Positions 34,611 to 46,704 of a stretch of DNA of 64,000 nt are shown here, piece by piece. The DNA is taken from assembly GCA_030549495.1 (NCBI GenBank), contig JAUIRK010000794.1, positions 1 to 64,000 of the forward strand. The letters run 5' to 3'. The notes beneath the pieces were generated by a model. It had not been told where the DNA came from. It did not search any database and saw only the letters and a list, made by a program, of their open reading frames with translations. Source of the DNA: Nectonema munidae (lineage: Eukaryota > Nematomorpha > Nectonematoida > Nectonematidae). How positions within the stretch are numbered: the stretch's first letter is position 1; each line of letters opens with the position of its first letter. The position numbers and the translations under genes are program-made.

Positions 34611-36372
34611 CAGAGGCGTATCTAAGCTGGGTCCTGAGGGGCCATGCCCCCTCACGTACCTTGGTGTGCCCCCCATGTACCTTGAAAATAAAAATTTAAC
34701 TTTTTATACTTGAATTTCATGGTTAGGGTTAGAATTAGCGTAATAATTTTACCATTATTCTTATTTGTTTTATGAGTTTAATAGTGAAAAATTATCTTTA
34801 AATCAATAAAAAAATGTTTTATAAAAATTTAAATCAAACCAATTCATCTATTACACTGGTCAACAAGAATTTTGCTGGTTTCAACTTTATCATCTTCGTT
34901 CATTTGTAATTGTTTGATTATACGTATAAAACTTTCTCAAAATGGTCAAACACGAAACTTATTTAAATTGACCGATTCAGCTTGTTTCGAGATATTGTAG
35001 AGTGAATGGTATAAACGAACTGTCTTTTTCTTTCAAATATAATTATCCGCATCAAAATATGCCTCTACAGTCTACAGAGTCCTTGTTTTGTATTTAATTA
35101 ATTTCATTAAAAAAATCACCTATTTGAATTCGGTATAAAATCCCGTTTTTAGTTCTATATATTTTTTTTTCAATTTTATTTTGCCTACTTATAATTCTAT
35201 TTGTTCTGTGACAAAATAAATTACATTAGATACGTATAACTATTTAATCATGAAGTCCTTTATTTCAGTTGAAGCGTCATATGTCAATCATTTTTTGACA
35301 GGTATGATCAATTTTTATAAAAAATAAACATCACTGTTGGATTCAGCCTACTTGAAAATGCGTATATATGTGTAAAACACCTGATTTGCAAATTTGATTC
35401 ACGCTTACATGTATTTTCAAATTCTAAATCCCAAATCAATCTATAATTGGAATTGGCATTGTTGATTTGTTATAAAAATGTGTGTATTTTATGTAAAATT
35501 TAAATGAATGTTCTCGTAGTCAGATTTTAGATGTAAACCGCATATTTTTGGGAACAATTTTTAGAAGTGAAGTACTTATAGGTAAATTTGAATCCAAATG
35601 CAAAAACAATCTATAAATGAAATTGGCATTGTTGTTTTGTTTTAAAAGCGTGTAAATTTCATATAAAATTTTAATCAGTGTTCTCGAAGACAGATTTTAG
35701 AAATAAACAGTAAATTTGTTCCACATTGATTAGCATTTTCAAATTCTAAATGCAAAAACAATCTATAAATGAAATTATAGTATGTTACACACGTATAGGT
35801 ATTTTCAATTTCTAAATTCCAAAAATGAAATGAATATGCCCGATTTGATATAAAAAATATATTTCATGTAAAATTTGAAGGTATATTTTATTAGATATAT
35901 TTCTCATCAATCAAAATTTTGAATGACATTTCCCAAAAAGTAACCATGATTTTGAAAAAATGTAAACTATAAAGTGTTATGTGTTCAAAACTGTATATAT
36001 TTATAAATTTTCAAACGAGTATATAACATAGAACCAAAGTTATAAGCTTAACTAGAGATACTGTTAGAATTTTGCTGAAAAAGTTTAACTTTTGATGTTG
36101 ATTGACAGATTTAGGCATGAAAAGGTCATTCAACTGCCATGAAAATGGTATCAAAAGATGCAGCTATCAATTTTAAGAAATGTCACGAAGTATGGTAGCA
36201 AAAGATTTAGCCAATTTGGTACAAGAGAAATTTAAGTATAGTCCCCCTGTCACAGATAGGGTTAAAAACTTAATCAGGGTGATTCAGATTTTTCAATATA
36301 AGCCTATTTTTGGTGCCCCTCCTGTGCCCCCCTCCCCCCCCCCCCATTTAAATCACTCTGGCTACGCCACTG
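34611..36372. mobile_element. Non-autonomous hAT element carrying A and B repeat units
   Basis: The left end is CAGAGGCGTATCTAAGC and the right end, read inward, is CAGTGGCGTAGCCAGAG, the classic hAT terminus. Flanking 8-mers GTCTTTCA (34603-34610) and ATCCTTCA (36373-36380) match at 6 of 8, both differences being transitions, as in an aged target duplication. C-rich subterminal tracts follow both ends. The interior has no transposase but contains one inverted A unit (about 35245-35375) and three B units with the array tail (about 35380-36012). Confidence 0.8.
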
Positions 36373-36380
36373 ATCCTTCA

Positions 36381-38176
36381 ACTTGGAATTAATTTTTAAG
36401 TTTCAAAGAAGGCTTTGTAAAATTGAAAAACTAGTAGTTATTGATATTGCAGAAAGAGGAATATTAGCCCCCATATTAGTTGATGCCCTTTCTTTCCCAA
36501 ATCGAACTTGCCTGACTATTTGCTGTAGCATATTACGTTTCTTAAACGTGGTTAGATAAAGTCAAAAAAAACGTTTACTTGCTGAGAAGTAAAAAATATC
36601 TCCCCACTACCAAGTATTTTTTCTTCGTCAGTTTGATTCATCGTGGTAGAGTAAAGAAGAAAGTGATTTAATTATGCAAGCAGATGTTTTAAAAATTCAC
36701 ATATTCGTCATCATCATCTTCTTCATATAGCTATTTAAAAGTATAATCTATCTCTGCTTAATAGTTACGCCTTCTTTGTGTCAATAATATTGATAAAATG
36801 TATTAAATACTTTGTGCTGTTGGTAGACTGGCTTTATGCGCATTTAAAAACTAATTTAAAATTGCGATAGTCTTTGTATCATATAAATTCACACATGCCC
36901 ATATACGAGTAAGATATTTGAGTATATGAGTAAGATATTTGAACATATACTACATGAAGAAATAAAATATAAAGATTTTGCCTAATCCTATTAAAATATT
37001 GAAAAATTGTATCAGGAAGAAGGAACTTTTACTTCACATCTGCTTGGTATGAATGTAGAAGGTTTTGGACTGTGCATTTTGGCCTGGAAGATTTGACTAT
37101 CGACGTTTTGGCCAGCATATTTCCCACTGTAGGAACTTTTGAGCAAATATTATTTCGGACAAGTATTTAATGATTTTTTATAATTAACTACTCAGTAAAA
37201 TGAACGCAGGTACAAATTCTTAGTTAAAACAATTATGAGTTCGTAAAGATGCATTTACGTATCAATAAAAAGTATATTCATCTTTATTGATAATAATAAT
37301 CTTGATAAATTCACAAGGGAGATCATGATGAGTTGCATTTAAATCGTTAACGCCCAATATTTCCATAAAAATTGAGTTAGTTTTTTAATCAGGTTAAGGT
37401 CACTCTTAATAATTTTGGAAAATTTGATGCTAGAAATTTGTGATAAATATTCTGTAATTTCGTCTGCATGGAGACAAGAACGAAAATTTAAATAAGAAAT
37501 GTCATGTTCAGATTTTTACATTTACTGCTTTCGTTTGCGGTATTGGAAAGTTGGCTAACCAAGATACGGTAAATTACATTTCATAGGATTTAAATGCAAA
37601 ATATTAATCATATATCACACATTTATATAAATTATTTTCCTATGAGTATAAAAGATTCCTTAAAAAAAATAAAATTCAAAATATATTGATGATCATATTC
37701 ATGTCTAAATTTAATTAGTTTGACCCAAAACAAGCCCAATTATTTAAATTTTATTGAATAAGTCTCGGAAATATGGAAAAACTTTGTTGAAGTTGGATTA
37801 TTTAATTTAGATCAGTATAAAGGAATGATTAAAAGTAAAATAATATCTTAAATTACCCAATATAAAATTTGGTAAAATGATTGGGTAAATTAAAGAACAG
37901 TCAATAGAAGGTTTCAAAACTGTAGGTACATAAAAAAAATTCCTAGCAAATTTCATGTAAAAGATAAGTGGGTTTTATTCAGAAAAATAAATCAAAATGC
38001 GAATTCTTTTCTGGTATTTTTTGGAACTAAATTTTGAATTGAAACTATAATAAGGTCGTTAGATCATCTCAAATTTCATCAAAACTTAATTTTATTCATA
38101 TCCATAGTAAATGAGATATTTAAAAGAAATTAAGACTAATTTTGAAAAGCTAGCGCGAAAAAGGTTTTTATATATA
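36381..38176. other. AT-rich non-coding stretch
   Basis: No protein-like frame, no terminal repeats and no tandem structure recognised. Confidence 0.35.
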
Positions 38177-38329
38177 CATATATCCAGTGGTGGGATTCAA
38201 ATATTTTAACAACAGGTCACTAGTAGCATGCCATATTGACCCGATAGAGACAAAGATTATATGTAAAATATATTTATATTATATTATATGTAATATATAC
38301 AATTTATATTACTTTAAATCTAGCCTATT

Positions 38330-39290
38330 TCATAAAAAGCGTGTACTCACACTTATTGGTATGTTTATTAAACTATTTTTTTCTAAACAGAAGGCAATCA
38401 AATTATTTCTTAAATATTCAAAATCAAATACAACAGAGTATAAACTTTTTAACAAGGATGTATATATTGCTTCTCCTCCCTGTCCTTCAAATTCAATCAA
38501 ATCTAGGGACATTGTTGGTCATAAATCACCCAACCTTCTATCTTTAATATTATAAGCACAAGCTTACTAGATATGTTGAAGCTTAATCCAAGGTGACACA
38601 GATTTTAGAATTTTGTTAAATAATTTAGTGAATATTTCTTTTTTATCTCCTTTGCAATGAGATCAACAATTTTCACTTCAGTTTTACAAGAATAAAATCC
38701 AACACCCATTTTTTATTTGAAGCCCAATCTCATCTTCAACATAAGAAAAGGCCTGTATTGTAAACTTTACATGTAGAGTCAATATGTTTCTGGTTCAATG
38801 TATCCATGCATTTTGCAATTGCATCATCTGTACGATCTCGTAAATGCTTAACACAAATTTTGTGGGCTTTTGATGAAAAATGCTGGGTCATTTTTTTCTG
38901 AGAGATGCTTGCTGGATTCTTTTTTTCTTTTTCTGAGGCTACAATACTTTAGCTTCCCCATTCCATCGATATGTGAATTCCCTTCATGTTTATAGAATCA
39001 AATTTGGCACAGTGAGCACAGCCAAGTTTCTTACTACGAACAATCAACCCATCATATTTTTTCTTGAATTTTTCATATTGCTCCATACTCCAACAGCCTG
39101 GAAGAGCTGATGATGTATCTGCCTCATCTCTAGTTTGCACAGCCTCAGAAACAGAAGTCTCAATAGCATTATTCAAAAAAGTTGGCTGTGCTTCTTTCTC
39201 ACCAGCGTCTTGCTTTGAACTTTCATTTCTTGAGATTTTTCGCAAACTCCAAAATATTTTGTTGCCTATTCATTTGAGAGCTAAATCCTA
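38330..39290 (-). pseudogene. KIAA1586-like hAT transposase, 5' two-thirds
   Basis: Reading along the minus strand, the N-terminus gives LPGCWSMEQYEKFKKKYDGL and SKKLGCAHCAKFDS, then GIHISMEW. This is the CW...EQ...FK...LGC..C module that precedes the catalytic core in KIAA1586-type proteins. Next comes MTQHFSSKAHKICVKHL, then TCKVYNT (equivalent to the FRTVYYLAKRN region). The last open stretch (38330-38512) is LDLIEFEGQGGEAIYTSLL with VFDFEYLRNNLIAFC, matching the conserved (L/I)xELEGQGA...DxxYLxxNLIAFxxDG block. There it stops, so the second catalytic half and dimerisation helix are lost. Frameshifts separate the three pieces. Confidence 0.7.
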
Positions 39291-39974
39291 AAATTAAAAA
39301 ATAGTTTTGTAGGTTGTAAAATTAGTACAATATTGTGCTTTCATATTTTAAATAAATTATAATTCTTATTTTTGATTTTTTTATTACGATTTTAATGTTT
39401 TCAGAATCAAAATTGAGCATATTGGATTTACTGTGTATGGATAAGCTTATTTTAAAAGGACGAAAAATTTTTACTTAGTAACTCACCTATGAAATCTAAC
39501 TGAAAGGTGAAAAGATGAGAGTGAATTATTTGCGAAAAATTGGCTTATTAAATGAGACAATATTAAGCAAACAATCATAGAAATGAAATGTATTAAAGTT
39601 TAAAAATTTGGCATTGATTGATTTATTTGGCAGGCTTAATTAACTTTTATAAAGAATAAGTGTCTGACACCATTAGATTCGCAATCAATTAATTAAACCG
39701 TTCACACAAAAATTTTGTAAAAATATTAGATATTAAAAAAAGGAGGGGCCAGAAAGCCTCACCCACTGAGAAAATAAAAATAGGCGTCTCGGATAGCGTT
39801 AAAGATTCTTTAGAAATTTTAATTAAAATAGTGTTTTATAATTTTTCAACTTAACAAATTTCAAACCTTTATTAATTTCTTCCATACGTAATACGTTAAA
39901 AAATATATTTCAGAAAAAGTAAAGTAGAAAAAAACAAAAAAATAAAAAGGTGATAAACAAGGAAATGAATTAAT

Positions 39975-40232
39975 TTGCTAAGTCATTACCATGACATGGG
40001 ATGTAATATGTCTCTAAAAGTTCATGTGCTCCACTCTCATCTAGATTTTTTTACTGAAAATCTTGGAGAAGTGAGTGATGAACATGGCGAGAGGTTTCAT
40101 CAAGATATATCAGTGATGGAGCGACGATTCAAAGGAAAATGGAACCCTGGTATGTTGGCAGACTACTGCTGGAGTATAAAAACGGAAGATCACACTTTAC
40201 ACAAAAGGGTTAGAAGAACAAAGGTTGTTTGA
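39975..40232 (+). pseudogene. C-terminal piece of an unnamed multicopy arthropod-type family
   Basis: The frame reads CNMSLKVHVLHSHLDFF, then NLGEVSDEHGERFHQDIS, then FKGKWNPGMLADYCWSIK. I recognise this as the end of a protein family that occurs in large numbers in arthropod genomes (CNMSxKxHFLxSHLDFFPENLG...GERFHQDI...Y.G.WNPxMMADYCW). It is probably mobile-element encoded, but I know no established name or activity. The piece is uninterrupted for 85 codons. Its own N-terminal half is not upstream; an N-terminal piece lies downstream at 40830-41385. Confidence 0.6.
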
Positions 40233-40829
40233 ACTGGCATGTGTATATTTTTAATTTATAACCAATGTTTTGTTATATCAACTAAATTTTTATTGTTTTT
40301 TGTAATTTTCAGTATTTACAATGTTGTATAATGCAATATTATATAGTATTTTATGAAACATATTGTGCATGGCACTGGAAAACAGTGCCTAATCTGGATA
40401 AACAATTGTCATATTCAGAATCAGAACAATTTTTTGACCCAGAAACAAGTCTTACTTAACTTGTACTTTTTTTGAACATCAAATTTGTTACACAGTGATT
40501 AGAGAAAGGTTTCCTGTTAAATTTGGAGCGAAAACACAAAAATTTATATTTCTTAAAAATTTTAAAATGTATTAAACTAATGCATATATGATAGATATAC
40601 AAGACAACATCTTGGAATTTTTTTTTGCTGATTTTATTTTAAGACTATTTTAAACAATTTTTACATGCTAAATCTAAAAATGGAATCGGTTTTTTCCTAT
40701 CACGTGGGGATTTTTCTATAAAAGTAATTTTTGATATGCTGTATTTTGTTAGTTTCATTTATAAAAATTTTAAATAAAGGTCTTATTTTTTCGAGATTAT
40801 TTTTTTGTTTTTTTGCATAATATGGCTTT

Positions 40830-41385
40830 GAAAAGAAAGTTTTTGAATTCTCCTGATTAATTTTGCTATATATGTGGAAGTTTTACAGTTCCATCGCAAA
40901 GAATGGCAATCAATGTGTTTGATAAAAAACATATTTTGCCTACTTTAAAATTAAAGGCGATCAAGAAAGTTTGTGGACTCCGCATATAGTTTTCAAACCT
41001 TGTGTGGGAAATCTCCGTTAGTGAACAAAAGGCAGAAGAAAAAGTTTGTCTTTTGGAATTCCAATGATTTAGCGTGAGCAAAAAGACCATATCCATGATT
41101 GTTATTTTTATCTCACGAAAACTTCGGGTTTCAATAAGAAAAATAAAAAAAAGCATTATCTATCCAAATTTACCTTCAGCAATTCGTCCTATTAAACATT
41201 CAGATGAAGTTCCTATTCCAATTTTCGAAAAACGATGAAGAATTTAAATATGAAGCTACTGATCAAAAAATTATTCACTCAATCAGAACTGAATGATCTT
41301 ATTAGAAATCTAGGACTCTCAAAAGAACTTTCTGAAGTACTAGCTTTACGTCTCAAACAAGCACAAATTTGCACTCACAGGTAGA
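40830..41385 (+). pseudogene. N-terminal piece of the same multicopy family
   Basis: The frames read LKRKFLNSPD*FCYICGSFT (family: RKCLxDPDxFCYICG), then a decayed stretch, then a zinc-binding-like region. Next come KSIIYPNLPSAIRPIKHSDE and VPIPIFE (family: ILYPNLPSAIRPVPHxxxLPVPxPP). SELNDLIRNLGLSKELSEVLALRL follows, with a frameshift. The order is that of the protein's N-terminal third. It ends abruptly at about 41385. It lies 3' of the C-terminal piece, an order opposite to that of an intact gene. Confidence 0.6.
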
Positions 41386-41665
41386 CCTAGGACGCCTGAC
41401 TTATAGTAGATGATATAACTAAGTTAGATCTAATAATAAAAAATTAGATAATATCATAAGAATCTGTATAAAAAACGCTTACCCGCTAGCAAATAATTCA
41501 TTAGAGATCTAGTAGTGTAAAGTTGCGTTGTAAACACGCGTACCTGTAAGTTGGAAAGTTATTATTAGGCCTATACATACGATTGCTGACAACCGGTTTG
41601 TGGAGGTCATTAAATTCTAAGAACAGGTTCGCACGAACTGGCTGAATCTCATCACTGTATATATC

Positions 41666-42557
41666 TTCTAGCTGATGAAAATATTGAGATCATAATTTAA
41701 TTTTTTTAGATCTCATATATGATATTTATCAGAACACAAAGAGTATGAGTATTCTGGCTCACATGACACCTCCGCTTTTGAGCGGAAAATACCTTTTTTG
41801 TAAGTGGGACTAAGAACCAGAAATAGAATCATCTAAAATTGTATGTGTGTTTATAAATATGTAATTTAATATATTTATTTTAACATTTTCTCGTCAAAAT
41901 ATATCATTTTTGTCTTTCATTCTTATTCCTTTTCTATCAAATTTAACATCTTTTTACTCTCCGTATCCGTATATAATACCAGATTAAGGATAAAGCTATT
42001 GGGAAATTGTATCTTATAAGATGCGAGTATATTTTCTAACCTCATAGAGGCTTGCAAATTTTCATAAATTTTTTTTTGCTGGAAGTGGGTTTTCTTGACT
42101 CGATCAAAATTTTAATTTAGATATATAATGTGCCTTGCAAATGCTATACTTTGTTGTATATTACATATACTTTCTATACATTTCGTTTTTTCATTTTATT
42201 GTCTCTTGATGGACCACTGAATAAAACTTACTGGGGCCATACACTTATATTGTAATATAGGCATGGTTACTATACTTGAGAATAAACTCGTAATTCTTTT
42301 TATTTTCTGAAGAAGGCAGTCTACTACGGAAACTAGTTAGAAAATATATTTTATTTGTTTCTCAAAATTTCAGCGCTGGAATTTATAATTTTATTCTCTT
42401 AGGGTTAATTACTCACAAGTTGGGAGTTTGGGAACCGCTATTCTAATAAATAATAATTTCTGGTTACGTCGTATATATATAATACAGATTTATCGGGTGT
42501 CATTTTTTACAAAAGTTTTATTCATAGCGTTCCTCAGAGTATAAAACTTTTCGTAAT
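41666..42557. other. AT-rich non-coding stretch
   Basis: No supported gene or element border. Confidence 0.35.
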
Positions 42558-42672
42558 GATTACAGCTTTTGTGCTTCCATCACGCTGAGGAAGAAACTTT
42601 TCACGAGCATCTAAGTTAAAAATGAAGGTTATATATTAATTCGGTAGATTCAATCATTTCCTTGGTTATTAA
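42558..42672. repeat. Direct repeat, copy 1, ending at TTAA
   Basis: The segment ...GCATCTAAGTTAAAAATGAAGG... to TTGGTTATTAA aligns closely with 44176-44325. The similarity ends exactly at a TATTAA (TTAA at 42669-42672), where the piggyBac-like block begins. Confidence 0.65.
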
Positions 42673-43400
42673 GCCTTGGTGAGCGGATGGGGTCCATTAG
42701 GACCCCAGTGAGTTTTTATACTCAAGTATCTTTTTCAATTTTTTTTAAAATGATTAATATTCTCTGCATTTTATCATTCGTGGTTCATGAATATTTACAA
42801 GTAATAATATCTTGACAAAATCAATTTTCTAAAGAATAATACTCAATATTACTACTCTGGGGTTCTCATGGACCCCATCAGTCTTGCGTGTTTTTGCCTT
42901 AATTTTGTATTTTTTTTGAAAGTATTCAAAATTTTTGTTTTTTTTAGGGTTAAAGACTCAATATAATTTTAATAATAAATATTTTTTTAATAATATTGTT
43001 TTATATGTAATTTATTATTGATTTTTTTCAAATAAAATCGTTAATTTTATATGTATTGTACTTTTCACTAACCTTTATTCTGTTTAGATAAAAAAAAGTT
43101 TATAACTGTTTTCTAAAAAGCCTAAAGACGATATTGATGAGGAAGAATATGATGGAGGAGTAGAGAGTGATATATCTGATACTGAAGATTATGAAATAAA
43201 TAATGATACAAGCAATGCAGCGAGTGATAATAGTGACAACAGTTTTATTGTTGATCAAGATGTAAATTTTGTAATGGGCAAAAAAATTTTGAGTGGAAAT
43301 TTTTCAAAAATCGTAAAAATTTCTTTTTTAAATTGTGAAAAATTTTTGATCATTGAGAAGATTGTTATTAAAGTCAACTGAATATTATAGATATTAGGAA
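42673..43400 (+). mobile_element. piggyBac-like 5' end and acidic N-terminus
   Basis: Directly after TTAA come GCCTTGGTGAGCGGAT and an 18 bp palindrome GGGGTCCATTAGGACCCC (42689-42706). A second, imperfect palindrome GGGGTTCTCATGGACCCC lies at 42859-42876. These resemble the GGGTCC...GGACCC subterminal palindromes of the piggyBac at 20 kb. From about 43115 an open frame gives KPKDDIDEEEYDGG and SDISDTEDYEINNDTSN, an acidic stretch like the start of piggyBac transposases. The DDE core is not recognisable downstream and no right end was identified. Confidence 0.5.
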
Positions 43401-43699
43401 CAAATTGCAGTATGAATTTTTTACTTTGAAAATTTTAATGGTAATTTGTTTTGTACAAAATCTAGCCATGATAGAAAAGCTATTCACTATAAACACTGTT
43501 CTGCTTAATATTAGTCTTAGTTTTTAGGATTACAGCATCCAGAGTATATAGGAGCTGCTTCCGATTTATTTGTTCTAATCAAAAAGCTTAAAAAACTGAA
43601 ATTGGCTTAATTAGAAGTTAATAAAATTGATATATAAAAAGGCGAAATGAAAATATTTACTCTGAAGTTTCAAATGATAGGGAGGAATTTAATTTTACA

Positions 43700-43910
43700 A
43701 AATTCGACAGGCTTAGATTTCAGAGAGAATTTCGCGAAGTTTAATTCCAAATAAAATTTTATAGCAATAAATCTAAGCTAAAAGACCAACTGTTTTTTTG
43801 TAATATGTTTATTTTAAATATAAAATAAACAAGATGTACAACTTTACATATTGTAAATGATGAAGAGATGTCAATTGACACAAATAGTAAAAGTCCTTTT
43901 GATCTATAGA
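43700..43910. repeat. Block homologous to 61680-61880
   Basis: Both contain GAAATTTAATTCC-like sequence, then TGTACAA(T)CTTTACAT, then GTAAATGATGAAGAG(A/T)TGTC. Both translate to VNDEE(L/M)S. They are two relics of one element, in the same orientation. Confidence 0.5.
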
Positions 43911-44175
43911 TTAAAAAATTTAATCTGGCATCATTATATCTCATAGAAAACATAGCTAGAGGCGAAATAGTCAAATTGTATCCTAGTAGTTCAACACGAA
44001 CGATAAATACGCATAAATCACTGATCGTATGTAGCATTTATAATCAATATATAATTCTATCTGAAGTTTTGAAAAAGAAAAATAATAAATCATAAATTAC
44101 AGCAACCTCAGATTTAAAGAATAGTTTATTAAAATAAGAGATTAGAGAAACTGTTCTATTTTAACGAATCTTCTA

Positions 44176-44325
44176 ACAGCGTTTGTGCATCCATTTGAGT
44201 ATACGTATACGATTCCTTTTGGGAATACATCACACAGCGGAAGAGACTTTTGACGAACATCTAAGTTAAAATGAAGGTTATTTATTAATTCTGTAAATTC
44301 AATCATTTCCCTTGTTATTAATCTA
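44176..44325. repeat. Direct repeat, copy 2
   Basis: It aligns to 42558-42672 through AACATCTAAGTTAAAATGAAGG and CAATCATTTCCC to TTGTTATTAAT. It carries an extra segment of about 36 bp containing GTATACGTATAC. Confidence 0.65.
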
Positions 44326-45250
44326 AAAAGAGTTTCTTTGCCTTATTCAAAATTACTACACTCAAAAATAGTGATAAATGTATACGCATTTCCCACCGAC
44401 ATAGATACACACATGTATAATAGAAAGACTTTGATCATCCAGAAATCACAATATCCAGATAAAATTCATTCAAAACAAAATCGTTACCTTATAAATTAAT
44501 ATACACCCCAAAATTAAACAGCAGAAGATGTTAAAATTAGAAGATTCAAATTTTACAGAAAATATTTCTAATTTAAAAATAGTTTCTATTTTAAACAAAA
44601 AAGAATAAATTAGAAGCTATAGAAGGAACAGAATCAATTTAAAGGAAAAAAATAGAAGATATAATCAGTGGTCTCACAATACCACCATGGAGAAAATTTG
44701 ACAAACTAGTGTATACGTAAAGGTGATTTTAGACGATGATTCATCAACTTAAAATTAACGCATTTGAATGAAATTTTAATTACTGTAGTAAAAATAATTT
44801 TAAATTCACATAAAAAATTTCAAAATGTTTGGAAAAATATTTTACATAGGATAAAAGTTTTTAAAACAATTATTGTACTAGTATATATAGATGTGTAAGC
44901 TAACCACATTTAGTTCGGAAATGATATCTTTGTGAAAAATTTCTTTTTCAGAACATTATTATATCCCATTTTTAGTTCTATTTTGTCTATTTGCATTTAG
45001 GTTATCTTCAACATTTTTTAATTTCAAGTTTAATGTTTTATAAATTTGGCATTTATAGCTAACAGGAAATACTCACCAAGTCTTCCTTTTTTTCGTCAGG
45101 AATGGAGGAGAAATGAGTATTGAATGAAAAGAATTGCAAAATAAATAAAAATCGTCTGATTGTAAAAATGAAATATTTTAATTAAAAGAAACTCTATTCT
45201 TTGTGTACATTGCAATAAGTGTGTACATAAAAAATGCTCGAACATTAAGA
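44326..45250. other. AT-rich non-coding stretch
   Basis: No supported gene or element. Confidence 0.35.
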
Positions 45251-45255
45251 GCAGT

Positions 45256-45560
45256 TTGATAAATACAACAAATTTTAAGTGTAGCTGCTACTTAAGTTTC
45301 AACCTAAATACCGATGTAGTATTGGAAGAAAAAGTAGTAGTAGGCGGCGTAAAATTAGAAGAGGTTAAACAATTTTGTTATTTATGTGAGGTTTTAGACA
45401 AAACAAGTAGTGTAAGTAACTCTGTGGAACATCGAATACAGCTAGTTTGGTAAAAATTTAAAGCGTTAAGTGGTATTTTATGCAATAGTATCTTTTAGTT
45501 AAAATTATAGAGATGAATGAGGACGCAAAATAGTGAGAGATTAGTTTAATTTTGTCTAAA
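45256..45560 (+). mobile_element. LINE fragment, same family as 10669-11240
   Basis: The open frame reads VVVGGVKLEEVKQFCYLCEV and SVSNSVEHRIQLVW, followed after a stop by KFKALSGILCNS. This corresponds to the LINE RT segment VxGxxLexVxxFKYLG...RI..A...F..L. The nucleotide sequence is alignable with 10720-10815. Confidence 0.65.
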
Positions 45561-46700
45561 ATGCCATAGTAGTAAAAACCGGCTAAACCTCAGCGTGCTG
45601 GGAACATTAGAAGTAAAACTGATTATTTTTATATTATTATTAAAATATAAAATTAAATAATTAAAATTTTAAATATATCTATTTTATGATACAGATTATA
45701 GATTAATTTTATAATAGTATGAAAAAAGTAAAAACTCATAATTCTAATGAATAATATGAAATAAGGCTTGTTAGCAGAATAATCAAATGTTTGAATGTTT
45801 TAGTTTGTAATATCAAAAAAAAAACAAAAATCTAATCATAAAAATGGTCAAAATATCAAAACTAAATGCCAAATTTAAAAAACAATAAACTTAAGATTTA
45901 AAAATATTGAAGATAAGATAAATTCAAAAAGACAAAATAGAACTAAAAATGGTATATATAGTTTTGAAAAGTTCTATTTTTTTGTGAATCAGACAGTTTT
46001 TAATATAATTTTTGCTGCAAATCTTATTAAAAGTCTAAAGATTGTAACTAGTTTGGACATTTTACAAAAATTCAATAGATTTTTTTTATTTAATCAAGGA
46101 GGGAAATTTTTTTTGATAGTAATCTGACTTTTATTTTTTCAACATGGAAGACGAAAACATTGAAGATGCTTAAATACTTATACCTTTGTTTCTAAAAAAC
46201 GAGGTCAATGTTCCAAAAATCTAGAAAAGATATCCTTAAAACTTCAAGTAGAATAGTTTTTCAGAAAATTCTTTACTTTCATAACAACAACTTGGTATAA
46301 TCATTATAAATAAATATATATTGTATTGGTAGAAAATTGAATTTTATTATTACTATCTAAAATCTTAAACAAGAGGTTATATCAAAATTTTATGTTGAGT
46401 AGGATGCATATATTTTTCAGGCGAGAAATTCAAAGCACACATTTTCGAAAAATATAAAAAATTTTATTAATTATGTATTATATAAAATAATTTTAGTTGT
46501 TACTTTTGAAACAAGAGATTTGAAAACCGAAAAATGGAGCAAAAAATATTATCAATAAAATAACAAATCAAGGTTCTTTTATATTAAAATATAACACTAA
46601 GTATGATGGTAATATTTTCAAGACGAAATGAGGTAAATCTGAGGTCATTGAACAAAAAAATTGAATTTTCTTTCATAAAATACTATATTTTTTAATGAAA
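45561..46700. other. AT-rich non-coding stretch
   Basis: No supported gene or element. Confidence 0.35.
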
Positions 46701-46704
46701 ACTG

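Larger units (their letters stand above)
38185..41657 (-). mobile_element. hAT element (KIAA1586-like) with TSD and nested insertion
   Basis: The left end is CAGTGGTGGGATTCA; the right end read inward is CAGTGATGAGATTCAGCC. Flanking 8-mers CATATATC (38177-38184) and TATATATC (41658-41665) match at 7 of 8. The transposase lies on the minus strand at 38330-39290. The remaining 2.3 kb to the right contains a diverged inverted A-type unit (39610-39685) and pieces of an unrelated multicopy gene family (39975-41385), presumably later insertions. The region encoding the transposase C-terminus is absent. Confidence 0.7.

Noticed and set aside
36180-36392. Open frame of 70 codons with a proline run
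   Set aside because: It runs through the C-tract and terminal repeat of the hAT element; the proline run is the C homopolymer.
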